Part shown: piece by piece, positions 1 to 5,672 of the stretch | Layout: every line of letters begins with the position of its first letter | Position numbering within the stretch: the first letter of the stretch is position 1 | From: Polaromonas sp. | Lineage (GTDB): Bacteria > Pseudomonadota > Gammaproteobacteria > Burkholderiales > Burkholderiaceae_C | Direction: 5' to 3' | NCBI GenBank assembly: GCA_026786065.1 | Contig: JAJAYS010000080.1 | Location: 1-8,531 of the forward strand | DNA: 8,531 nt | Translations under genes and position numbers: made by a program | Notes under the pieces: generated by a model | The model's input: the letters and a program-made list of their open reading frames with translations, nothing else | The model's database searches: none | What the model was told of the DNA's origin: nothing

Positions 1-1224
1 GTGCAGGCGATCGGCAATTTCGACGGGCTGTCGGCGCGCTTTGCCGACGTGCCGGTCGAACACCTGCCCGGTCGGCTGATTGCGCCGGGTTTCATCGACA
101 TGCATGTCCACTACCCGCAGATCGACGTCATCGGCTCTCCGGCCGACGGTCTGCTGCCGTGGCTGGAGAATTACACGTTTCCAGAAGAAAAACGCTTTGC
201 AGACCAGCAGCACCGGGCGCAATCAGCTACGTTTTTTGTAGCGGAACTGCTACGCAACGGGGTCACCACGGCGTTGGCGTTTGCCAGCTCACATGCCGAA
301 TCGGTCGATGCCCTTCTGGCCGAGGCCCGAAAAAATAGCTTGCGCATGATCGCCGGCAAGGTGCTGATGGACCAGAACGCACCCGACGGCGTGCGCGACG
401 AAACCGGGCAAAGCCTGATCGACACCGAAGGGCTGATCCGGCGCTGGCATGGCGTGGACCGGCTGGGTTACGCGATCACACCGCGCTTTGTACCGAGCTG
501 CAGCGCAGCGCAGTTGCGTGGTGCGGGCGAGCTGGCGGCAGAGTATCCCGACGTCTGGGTGCAGTCGCATGTGGCCGAGAACGCCGACGAGATCGCCTGG
601 GTCAAGGCGCTGTACCCGAAGGCGCGCAGCTACCTGAGCGTGTACGACGCATTTGGACTATTGCGACCGCGTGCGGTGTACGCACACTGCATTCACCTGG
701 ACGTTGATGACCGCGCTCTGATGACCGCTACCGGCACGGCGGCGGCGGTGTGCCCGACCAGCAATCTCTTCTTGGGCAGCGGCTTTTTCGACTACGCCGC
801 AGCCGACCGCGCCGGGCATCTGTACGGTCTGGCCAGCGACGTCGGTGGCGGCACGTCCTTCAGCCCGTTTCACACCATGCTGGCGGCCTATTACGTCGGT
901 CGTGAAGGGCAAGGCAAACCGGGGCTGTCGCTTAAGCCGCAGCAGTTGTGGTGGCAGCACACGGCTGGCGCGGCCCGGGCGCTCGGGCTGGAGGGCGTGG
1001 TCGGCAATTTGCTGCCTGGTTGTGAAGCCGACTTCGTGATCCTGAACCCGCAGGCGACGCCGCTGCTGACGCGGCGCACCGAGCGCGCCGATTCGCTCGA
1101 CGAGTTGCTGTTTGCGCTGATCGTGCTGGGGGATGACCGGGTGGTGGAGCGCTGCGTGATTTCGCAGGCGATCAGCATAGAATCGGGCTGCAGACCAATA
1201 AATACGGGCGTTAGAAGCTCCTGA
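1..1224 (+). CDS. guaD: Guanine deaminase, 5'-truncated by the window edge
   Basis: Cytosolic zinc amidohydrolase that deaminates guanine to xanthine and ammonia in purine salvage and catabolism. The visible 407 codons carry the metal-site motifs of the family in order: HxH (H35 and H37 in DMHVHYPQ), the SHVAEN histidine H190, the YAHCIHL histidine H229, and the LASDVGGG aspartate D280. TPRFVPSC (160-167) also fits guanine deaminases. Full-length homologues have about 440 residues, and the first visible codon, GTG, reads as an internal valine in a conserved strand before [10 protein letters not shown]. The true start therefore lies some 30-40 codons to the left and the gene is cut, not broken. 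The last 15 codons ([15 protein letters not shown]) lie inside a dispersed repeat and do not look like family sequence. No gene overlaps it on the right; dcd follows after 127 bp with its own likely promoter. Confidence 0.93.
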   Translation: MQAIGNFDGLSARFADVPVEHLPGRLIAPGFIDMHVHYPQIDVIGSPADGLLPWLENYTFPEEKRFADQQHRAQSATFFVAELLRNGVTTALAFASSHAESVDALLAEARKNSLRMIAGKVLMDQNAPDGVRDETGQSLIDTEGLIRRWHGVDRLGYAITPRFVPSCSAAQLRGAGELAAEYPDVWVQSHVAENADEIAWVKALYPKARSYLSVYDAFGLLRPRAVYAHCIHLDVDDRALMTATGTAAAVCPTSNLFLGSGFFDYAAADRAGHLYGLASDVGGGTSFSPFHTMLAAYYVGREGQGKPGLSLKPQQLWWQHTAGAARALGLEGVVGNLLPGCEADFVILNPQATPLLTRRTERADSLDELLFALIVLGDDRVVERCVISQAISIESGCRPINTGVRSS

Positions 1225-1235
1225 AAGCATAGCGA
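1177..1235. repeat. Dispersed repeat, copy 1, overlapping the guaD 3' end
   Basis: The core AAATACGGGCGTTA (1200-1213) is identical in the second copy at 5355-5368. Over 36 bp (1200-1235 against 5355-5390) 29 positions match without a gap. The similarity continues weakly to the left to ATAGA at 1177 with a 2-bp gap, and it ends after ATAGCGA on the right. The guaD stop codon TGA (1222-1224) lies inside it. I recall similar short repeats between genes of Comamonadaceae, but could not verify this. Confidence 0.72.
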
Positions 1236-1255
1236 CCGGCGGCTGCAACAGCGTG

Positions 1256-1282
1256 TTGGCGCGGCTGCCGGCTGCTTACAAT
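1256..1282 (+). promoter_or_regulatory. Putative sigma-70 promoter of dcd
   Basis: TACAAT at 1277-1282 matches the -10 consensus at five of six positions and is preceded by TG two bases upstream. TTGGCG at 1256-1261 could be the -35 box, but the spacer is only 15 bp, short of the usual 16-18. The start of transcription would be near 1289, giving a leader of about 63 nt. It lies in the 127 bp between guaD and dcd, so dcd is probably transcribed on its own. Confidence 0.4.
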
Positions 1283-1351
1283 CGCGGTCTGTTGTTGCCC
1301 GCCCGGTTTGGCCGACGTGATGCAGAATTTTCCCCGACCAGAAAGATCCGC

Positions 1352-1927
1352 ATGAGCATCAAGAGCGACAAATGGATTCGCCGCATGGCCGAAACCACCG
1401 GCATGATCGAGCCCTTTGAACCGGGGCAAATTCGCGCTGCCGCCGACGGCAGCAAGGTCATCAGCTACGGCACCAGCAGCTACGGCTACGACATTCGCTG
1501 CGCGCCGGAGTTCAAGGTGTTCACCAACGTGCACAGCACGGTGGTGGACCCGAAAAATTTCGATGAAAAAAGCTTTGTCGATATGCAGGGCGACTACTGC
1601 ATCATTCCGCCAAACAGCTTTGCGCTGGCGCGCACGCTCGAATACTTTCGCATCCCGCGCAACGTGCTGACAATTTGCCTCGGCAAAAGCACCTATGCGC
1701 GCTGCGGCATCATCGTCAACGTGACGCCGTTCGAGCCCGAGTGGGAAGGCTATGTGACGCTGGAGTTTTCAAACACTACGCCGCTACCAGCCAAAATTTA
1801 TGCCGGCGAAGGCTGTGCTCAAGTGCTTTTCTTCGAGAGCGACAGCGACGACGTCTGCGAAATTTCATACCGTGACCGGGGCGGAAAGTACCAGGGGCAG
1901 GTCGGGGTGACGCTGCCCAAGGCTTGA
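1352..1927 (+). CDS. dcd: dCTP deaminase
   Basis: Cytosolic homotrimeric enzyme of the dUTPase-like fold that deaminates dCTP to dUTP and so feeds dTMP synthesis. The 191-residue protein has the usual length (E. coli Dcd has 193). It opens with [14 protein letters not shown], typical of the family, and carries GKSTYAR (111-117) and the block ending in VTLEF (135-139). E138 falls at the same number as the catalytic glutamate of the E. coli enzyme; S113 and R117 correspond to its S111 and R115. The reading frame is open upstream to a GTG at 1253, but those 33 residues are not family-like and overlap the likely promoter, so the ATG at 1352 is chosen. Only a weak ribosome site (GAAAG, 1341-1345) precedes it. 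The gene is convergent with the HiPIP gene. Confidence 0.95.
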   Translation: MSIKSDKWIRRMAETTGMIEPFEPGQIRAAADGSKVISYGTSSYGYDIRCAPEFKVFTNVHSTVVDPKNFDEKSFVDMQGDYCIIPPNSFALARTLEYFRIPRNVLTICLGKSTYARCGIIVNVTPFEPEWEGYVTLEFSNTTPLPAKIYAGEGCAQVLFFESDSDDVCEISYRDRGGKYQGQVGVTLPKA

Positions 1928-2031
1928 GTAGATTTTCCTGCTGCCGGAGCGCTCTGCCGACCTGCCTGCCGATGGGCCTGCACAATCGTTGCTTCAGCTT
2001 GGTCTGAGACTGGCCTGACGGACCAGCCTCG

Positions 2032-2070
2032 AAAAAAAACAGACCCCTGACGCCGGATTTGCAGGGATCT
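2032..2070 (-). terminator. Intrinsic terminator of the HiPIP gene
   Basis: Read on the minus strand, AGATCCCTG (2070-2062) pairs with CAGGGGTCT (2049-2041) over 9 bp with one G-U pair and a 12-nt loop. One G and then eight uninterrupted T (2039-2032) follow. This is a standard Rho-independent terminator about 47 bp past the HiPIP stop codon. On the plus strand the stem is not followed by T residues, so it would not serve dcd well. Confidence 0.82.
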
Positions 2071-2117
2071 CGGGGCACCGGACGTGCAGGCCAGCGTCAA
2101 GCGCCATCAAGCGCACT

Positions 2118-2423
2118 TCAGGCCTTTTTGACCCAGGCGCTGCACCAGCCCGGACCGGCCACCTGCTTGCCGGCAAACAGCGGGCAGCCGCCCATCGCAT
2201 CGGTCGCCTTCGCCTGGTACAAAGCGCAGTTGTTGCACTTCTGAGCAGCCTCATGCTTTGGGAACTTCGCTTTATCAACTTTGGTCGAGTCGGCCTTGTA
2301 GCCCAGCGCCACCGCTTGGGGGTCGCTCTCGGCCAGAGCTGGAGCCTGCGCGAAAGCCTGGCCGGCCAGGGCGGCGGTGCCGGTGACGCTGAGTTGAATC
2401 ATGAAATGGCGGCGAGTGGTCAT
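2118..2423 (-). CDS. hip: High-potential iron-sulfur protein (HiPIP), Tat-exported
   Basis: Small periplasmic electron carrier with one [4Fe-4S] cluster working between the +2 and +3 states; HiPIPs typically pass electrons from the bc1 complex to a photosynthetic reaction centre or a terminal oxidase. The 101-residue precursor has an N-terminal twin-arginine region (TTRRHFM), a hydrophobic stretch and a likely cleavage after AGQAFA (residue 25). The four cluster cysteines are C63, C66, C80 and C94 (C-x2-C-x13-C-x13-C), and Y42 matches the conserved tyrosine packed against the cluster. The mature part is about 76 residues, normal for the family. The frame is open 22 codons further upstream, but the ATG at 2423 puts the RR motif at the N-terminus, so it is preferred; no strong Shine-Dalgarno sequence precedes it. 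No cytochrome gene is nearby to name its partner. Confidence 0.93.
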   Translation of the reverse strand: MTTRRHFMIQLSVTGTAALAGQAFAQAPALAESDPQAVALGYKADSTKVDKAKFPKHEAAQKCNNCALYQAKATDAMGGCPLFAGKQVAGPGWCSAWVKKA

Positions 2424-2469
2424 GGTGTGTAAAGAGTGAAAGGCCGGACGTGCCGACGCTGGCAGACGA

Positions 2470-2493
2470 TGGCTTGCCGGATCGGGCAAGCCA
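2470..2493 (-). promoter_or_regulatory. Perfect 9-bp inverted repeat in the hip leader
   Basis: TGGCTTGCC (2470-2478) and GGCAAGCCA (2485-2493) are exact reverse complements around a 6-nt loop. The element lies 46 bp upstream of the hip start codon and just downstream of the likely -10 box, so its outer edge is near the predicted +1. It is not followed by a T run on either strand. It could be a 5'-terminal mRNA hairpin that stabilises the message or a dyad operator; the sequence cannot decide between these. Confidence 0.6.
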
Positions 2494-2497
2494 CCGC

Positions 2498-2503
2498 ATT
2501 AGA
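2498..2503 (-). promoter_or_regulatory. Putative -10 box of hip
   Basis: The minus strand reads TCTAAT here, five of six matches to TATAAT. No good -35 hexamer stands at 16-18 bp; TTGCCG is 20 bp away, which is too long. Transcription would start near 2491, giving a leader of about 68 nt that begins with the 9-bp hairpin. Confidence 0.35.
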
Positions 2504-2773
2504 CGTGGCCTTCCGGGTGCGTGCGGCAACAGGCGGGGAGCCCGTCAAATCCGGGGGGTCATTGCGCGGGCGCGCTAATGGAGCTCAGCGCTGACCGGAA
2601 AGTACAGTTCGACTGGCGAAACGCATGGGTAAGCCGGTCACCCGCGCTGCGACGGGCATTTTTCCTAGGCCGCGATGCGCACTTGCCTGCGGAAGTTCAG
2701 CGATGCGAGGCATATCGTGTACGAAGGGTCGGCAGCAGTTGCCTTCCATGCCGGATCGAACGAAAGCCTCTCG

Positions 2774-3172
2774 ATGTTTTCCGTCCACGCCATCAAGGCC
2801 GAACGCTGGCCCGTCATCAACCTCTTTGTGCTTGCAGGCTTGCTGGTGGCGCTGTGTCAGCTGGTGGCGCTGGCCCTGGAGGCCGATGGGCGAAAAGACG
2901 ATGCCACGGTGCGCGACCAGCGCAACCGGGCGCATGACGCCGTAATGGCCGATTGTCAGGACCGAATGCATCTCGCTGGCCGCCCATTGCGACACGGATG
3001 CATCCAATACGTTCAGGCGGCGCTCGACGCGCTTGGCAACGCCGAGGAGGCCGCCACCATGCAGCCAGCGGCATTTTCCGCGGGGGCGCGTTCTTTGGAC
3101 TCGCTGGGGTCCACCCTTGGTCGGGGCCAAATGCGGGCCTTGCCCGCCTCGCTGGTGGTCCAGGGCCGCTAA
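2774..3172 (+). CDS. Hypothetical protein with one N-terminal membrane anchor
   Basis: I do not recognise this family. The 132-residue product starts MFSVHAIKAERWPVINLF, has one hydrophobic helix of about 24 residues (13-36, rich in L, V and A) and then a polar domain rich in D, R and Q with two cysteines. By the positive-inside rule, with K and R before the helix, the domain would face the periplasm. About 74% of the first 80 third codon positions are G or C, which supports coding; the long antisense frame here (3256-2585) reads as low-complexity shadow. GAACGAAAG stands 7 nt before the chosen ATG as a weak ribosome site. An ATG at 2675 in the same frame would give 165 residues, but it has no ribosome site and puts 33 non-hydrophobic residues before the anchor region. 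It could also be a decayed gene. Confidence 0.45.
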   Translation: MFSVHAIKAERWPVINLFVLAGLLVALCQLVALALEADGRKDDATVRDQRNRAHDAVMADCQDRMHLAGRPLRHGCIQYVQAALDALGNAEEAATMQPAAFSAGARSLDSLGSTLGRGQMRALPASLVVQGR

Positions 3173-3225
3173 AGCATGGTCGCCTCCCCCAGCGGGGCTT
3201 GACCGCTCGCCGTTATCATGCGGCC

Positions 3226-3447
3226 GTGCCGCGAATCTCCCGCCTTTTCCAGCCACGCCAGCCGACTTTTTGGCTGATGCTGACGCTCAATGTCCTGTCG
3301 ATGGCGCTCGTATGGGTAATTGACAACCGGCGTCTAAATGGTGCCGGGCTGTTTGTGGTTGCAGCACTGGCTATTGGTAACGCAGTTTGGGGTGCGCGCC
3401 TGGCTTGGCGGCTGATGCGGCCGACCGGCGCAGCGGACAAACCCTGA
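3226..3447 (+). CDS. Small membrane protein with two predicted helices
   Basis: A 73-residue protein with a basic N-terminus (PRISRLFQPRQ), two hydrophobic segments (about 15-31 and 39-56) separated by the polar turn DNRRLNG, and a basic tail (RLAWRLMR). The pattern FWLMLTLNVLS...AIGNAVWGARLAWRL resembles small uncharacterised membrane proteins I recall from Burkholderiales, but I know no function. The likely start is the GTG at 3226; the frame is open far upstream with sequence that does not look like protein. TATCAT (3214-3219) ends 6 bp before the GTG, so the transcript may have almost no leader. The gene is missed if only ATG starts are considered. It is convergent with the DUF4136 gene. 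Confidence 0.6.
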   Translation: MPRISRLFQPRQPTFWLMLTLNVLSMALVWVIDNRRLNGAGLFVVAALAIGNAVWGARLAWRLMRPTGAADKP

Positions 3448-3473
3448 ACGGACGGGGCGCAGACGAGCGCGCC

Positions 3474-3522
3474 GCTGCCGGGCTGCATCGGACCCGCGCG
3501 GCCGTTTCAAGCCCGGCGCAGC
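3474..3522. repeat. Imperfect inverted repeat between convergent genes
   Basis: GCTG-CCGGGCT (3474-3484) pairs with AGCCCGG-CG-CAGC (3510-3522): 7 bp plus 4 bp of stem with a 2-nt bulge and a 25-nt loop. It sits in the 80 bp between the stop codons of the 73-residue gene and the DUF4136 gene, where a two-way terminator would be expected. No T run follows on either strand, so a role in termination is only a guess. Confidence 0.35.
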
Positions 3523-3527
3523 ACCCG

Positions 3528-4250
3528 TCAGTCCTTGATGACAGCGCCTGTTTTTGGGTCGAGTTGCACCTGCCGCACCTGCCCGTTTTGCCCCGGAAAG
3601 TCGTCGAATACCGCGCGGGCCAGGTAGGGCACCAGCACTGGCAGGTTGTCGCTGCTGCCTCTCCCCTCAAACACCGCACGGGAGTCGAAAACCGTGCGCG
3701 CTTTGTCGGCAGGGGCGCCCTTGCTGTCGAGAATGCGCACCTGCAGCGTCGTGATCTGGATGGTGGTGTTGACCACCCGGTCGCCGGCATAGCGCGGCAG
3801 CGGATCACTGACCCACACGCCGGGGTAGTAGCGCCCGAGCTGGTCACGGTAGGGCGGGTAAAAAATCGGCGGGCTGTCGATGTAAACCGGCACCAGCGCG
3901 GATTTCTCCTCAAGGCGCTTGCCTGTTGACAGTGCCACCTGCAGCCGCGCCGGCTGGCTTGGCGCGACGCGCTGGAGCCCGCGTTTTTCAAGCTCGGCCT
4001 GTACGTACGTGTAGTAGGTCGCCTGCTCCAGTTCGTTGGGCGCGCCGGCGTGCGCAACAACGGAAAACGTCGCACCAGCCGCGTCGGTAGGCCACTGGTT
4101 GAAGTTGGTGACGCGGGCACTAAGGGTGCTGGCACAACCGGCCAGAGTCGCCAGAGCGACCAGAATAAGACCAGCGCCTGTCAGGCTCAGGCGCGGGCCA
4201 ATCGATGAGGCGGATGGCGCCATCCGGGCGACAGGAAAAGTGAAAAGCAT
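3528..4250 (-). CDS. DUF4136-type lipoprotein
   Basis: Predicted outer-membrane lipoprotein of unknown function. The 240-residue precursor has a hydrophobic signal (about 22-35) and a lipobox LAGC ending at C39. The residue after the cysteine is alanine, not aspartate, which favours the outer membrane. The following STLSARVTNFNQWP and the spaced stretch TYYTYVQAELEKRGLQRV fit the DUF4136 pattern of an N-terminal strand, an F-x-x-W/Y turn and a helix before the C-terminal sheet. The middle is rich in tyrosine and proline (IDSPPIFYPPYRDQLGRYY). A second ATG at codon 10 (4223) would give a more usual 30-residue signal; neither start has a good ribosome site. It is divergent from ypfJ across 189 bp, in which I found no convincing promoter. 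Membership in DUF4136 is by recollection of the pattern. Confidence 0.8.
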   Translation of the reverse strand: MLFTFPVARMAPSASSIGPRLSLTGAGLILVALATLAGCASTLSARVTNFNQWPTDAAGATFSVVAHAGAPNELEQATYYTYVQAELEKRGLQRVAPSQPARLQVALSTGKRLEEKSALVPVYIDSPPIFYPPYRDQLGRYYPGVWVSDPLPRYAGDRVVNTTIQITTLQVRILDSKGAPADKARTVFDSRAVFEGRGSSDNLPVLVPYLARAVFDDFPGQNGQVRQVQLDPKTGAVIKD

Positions 4251-4428
4251 AAGTTAAAAGATACCCGCGGCAGGCAAATGGTTCCGCTGGCGTGGAGCCC
4301 GGTTGAGTAAATTACCGGCAGGCAAGATCGGCACGGCGACCCACGCGCAATCGCGGTGTTTTCGCAGCGGTTCAGGCCGGCAACAAGCCACAATCACGAA
4401 CGCGCAATGTCCAGCAAATAGCCAGCAC

Positions 4429-4433
4429 GGGAG
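4429..4433 (+). promoter_or_regulatory. Ribosome binding site of ypfJ
   Basis: GGGAG lies 6 nt upstream of the ATG at 4440 and is the clearest Shine-Dalgarno sequence in the window. It fixes the ypfJ start, which also gives the expected N-terminus MKWEGNRES. Confidence 0.6.
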
Positions 4434-4439
4434 ATCGGC

Positions 4440-5333
4440 ATGAAATGGGAAGGCAACCGGGAATCATCGAATGTCGAAGACCGCCGGGGCGAAGGTGGCA
4501 GCAGCTCCGGCTTTGGCGGCGGTGGGCTGTTTGGTGGTCGCAGCATCGGCATCGGCACCATCGTGGTGGCGCTGGTCGGTGGCTGGATTTTCGGCATCAA
4601 TCCGCTGACCATTCTGGGCCTGCTCAGCGGCAACAGTGCACCTGCTCAGGTGCAGCAACAGCAGACACCGGCCAGGGCTCCGCCGGCCGACGACCGCATG
4701 GCGCGCTTCGTTTCGACCGTGCTGGCCGACACCGAAGACGTGTGGACGGAGGTGTTTGCCAAGAGCGGCGTCCGCTATCAGGAGCCGCGCCTGGTGCTGT
4801 TTCGCGGCGCCACGCAAACCGCCTGCGGTCAGGGCCAGGCCGCGATGGGGCCGTTTTACTGTCCTGGCGACCAGAAGGTGTACATCGACCTCGGCTTTTA
4901 CGAAACGCTAACCCGCCAGCTCGGCGCGCCGGGCGATTTTGCGCAGGCCTACGTCATTGCCCATGAGGTCGGTCACCATGTGCAGAACCTGATGGGCATC
5001 AGCGGCAAGATGGACCAGATGCGCGGGCGGGTCAGCAAGGCCGAGTTCAATGCACTCAGCGTGCGGCTCGAGCTGCAGGCCGACTGCTTTGCCGGCCTGT
5101 GGGCGCAGAAAGCGCAGGCATCGCGGCAGATTCTGGAGCAGGGCGATGTCGCCGAGGCGATGAACGCGGCCGCGAAAATCGGCGACGACGCGCTGCAGCG
5201 CGCCGGCAGCGGGCAAGTGGTGCCCGAAAGCTTCACCCACGGCAGCAGCGCCCAGCGCCAGCGCTGGTTTGAAACCGGGCTGAAGACCGGCAGCGTCAAG
5301 GCGTGCGACACCTTCGGCGCTAAAAATTTATAG
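4440..5333 (+). CDS. ypfJ: YpfJ-family neutral zinc metallopeptidase
   Basis: Membrane-anchored putative zinc protease of the neutral zinc metallopeptidase family (PF04228); the substrate is not known. The 297 residues match the family length (E. coli YpfJ has 287). Order of parts: the typical N-terminus [17 protein letters not shown], a glycine/serine-rich linker (17-33), one membrane helix (about 36-62), a Q/A/P-rich spacer, then the catalytic domain. The zinc-binding helix is AHEVGHHVQ (H175, E176, H179), and the family motif [14 protein letters not shown] (209-222) follows. Four cysteines in the domain (C129, C141, C216, C289) may form disulfides outside the cytoplasm. The stop codon TAG lies at the left edge of repeat copy 2. 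A GC-rich dyad at 5440-5452 is the only candidate terminator downstream and is weak. Confidence 0.93.
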   Translation: MKWEGNRESSNVEDRRGEGGSSSGFGGGGLFGGRSIGIGTIVVALVGGWIFGINPLTILGLLSGNSAPAQVQQQQTPARAPPADDRMARFVSTVLADTEDVWTEVFAKSGVRYQEPRLVLFRGATQTACGQGQAAMGPFYCPGDQKVYIDLGFYETLTRQLGAPGDFAQAYVIAHEVGHHVQNLMGISGKMDQMRGRVSKAEFNALSVRLELQADCFAGLWAQKAQASRQILEQGDVAEAMNAAAKIGDDALQRAGSGQVVPESFTHGSSAQRQRWFETGLKTGSVKACDTFGAKNL

Positions 5334-5390
5334 ATAAAAGCCGTTTTTACCAGCAAATACGGGCGTTAATAGCTATTAAAGTCATAGCGA
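5330..5390. repeat. Dispersed repeat, copy 2, at the ypfJ 3' end
   Basis: This copy shares the 14-bp core AAATACGGGCGTTA (5355-5368) and 29 of 36 positions with copy 1 at 1200-1235, in the same orientation relative to the upstream gene. It contains a perfect 14-bp palindrome, TTAATAGCTATTAA (5366-5379), which is degraded in copy 1. Its A/T-rich composition stands out from the GC-rich surroundings. The left boundary at ATAGA includes the ypfJ stop codon. Confidence 0.72.
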
Positions 5391-5672
5391 ATTGGAGTGC
5401 TGCAGTCGGTGCGGCGCGCAGTCGATTTCACGTGACGGTCCCGCCCGGCGGGCGCTTCTCCCGAAACACTCTTGTCACAGAGCAAAGTGCGACAATCGCG
5501 GGCTTGGGGAGGCTCTGCACAACTCCCCACTCCGGGTCGCCGCGCCGCCTCCAACGGCTTGCGGCACAGCCTGTGAATTCCACCGCTGCGGCTCCCAACC
5601 GCGAACTGCGCCGCGCACCGTGCTTGAAGACGCGCCGCCTCCACCTCGCCAGCGTTCTGTAGATTTTTTCAA
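5391..5672 (+). other. Long GC-rich leader region of rhlE
   Basis: These 282 bp hold no credible gene. A compact GC dyad (CCCGCCCGGCGGG, 5440-5452) near the left could end ypfJ transcription, but only a poor T run follows. GACAAT (5491-5496) may be a -10 box; it shares ACAATCGCGG with the likely dcd promoter, but TTGTCA (5472-5477) is only 13 bp upstream. Just after it, TGGGGAG (5505-5511) and CTCCCCA (5523-5529) form a perfect 7-bp stem with an 11-nt loop. If transcription starts near 5503, the leader is about 170 nt. The last bases before the start codon are T-rich with no Shine-Dalgarno sequence. Confidence 0.45.

Larger units (their letters stand above)
2424..2773. other. Intergenic region between hip and the next plus-strand gene
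   Basis: These 350 bp between divergent genes hold the hip leader, its hairpin and its likely -10 box on the left. Further right I see only a 10-bp palindrome, TCAGCGCTGA (2585-2594), and no convincing plus-strand promoter. The reading frame of the 132-residue protein is open back to an ATG at 2675, so the right third may be coding if that start is used. Confidence 0.5.

Noticed and set aside
7..12. Possibility that the GDLQGC motif of ApaH (residues 7-12 of the protein at 7234-8106) marks a damaged active site
   Set aside because: Q in place of H at this position is, to my knowledge, usual in many proteobacterial ApaH proteins, and all other metal motifs are intact. The coordinates given here are residue numbers.
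226..242. Stem-loop GCTAC-GTTTTTT-GTAGC inside guaD, resembling a terminator or repeat end
   Set aside because: The codons read [13 protein letters not shown], which is normal family sequence, so the 5-bp stem is most likely chance.
658..1248. A 196-codon open frame on the minus strand opposite guaD
   Set aside because: It is antisense to a gene with all family motifs, and its product is low-complexity and unlike any protein I know; long antisense frames are expected in GC-rich genes.
2585..3256. A 223-codon minus-strand frame across the poorly characterised stretch
   Set aside because: It reads as H/Q/R/G-rich shadow sequence without hydrophobic core or motifs, while the plus frame has coding-like third positions and a membrane helix.
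3371..4135. A 254-codon minus-strand frame overlapping the DUF4136 gene
   Set aside because: It is the same strand in another frame, rich in R, S, T and P; the 240-residue frame has a lipobox and a family pattern.
4268..4325. Direct repeat CGGCAGGCAA (4268-4277 and 4316-4325) between the DUF4136 gene and ypfJ
   Set aside because: Only two 10-bp copies 48 bp apart in GC-rich DNA, with no dyad and no relation to a recognisable promoter; too weak to call a binding site.
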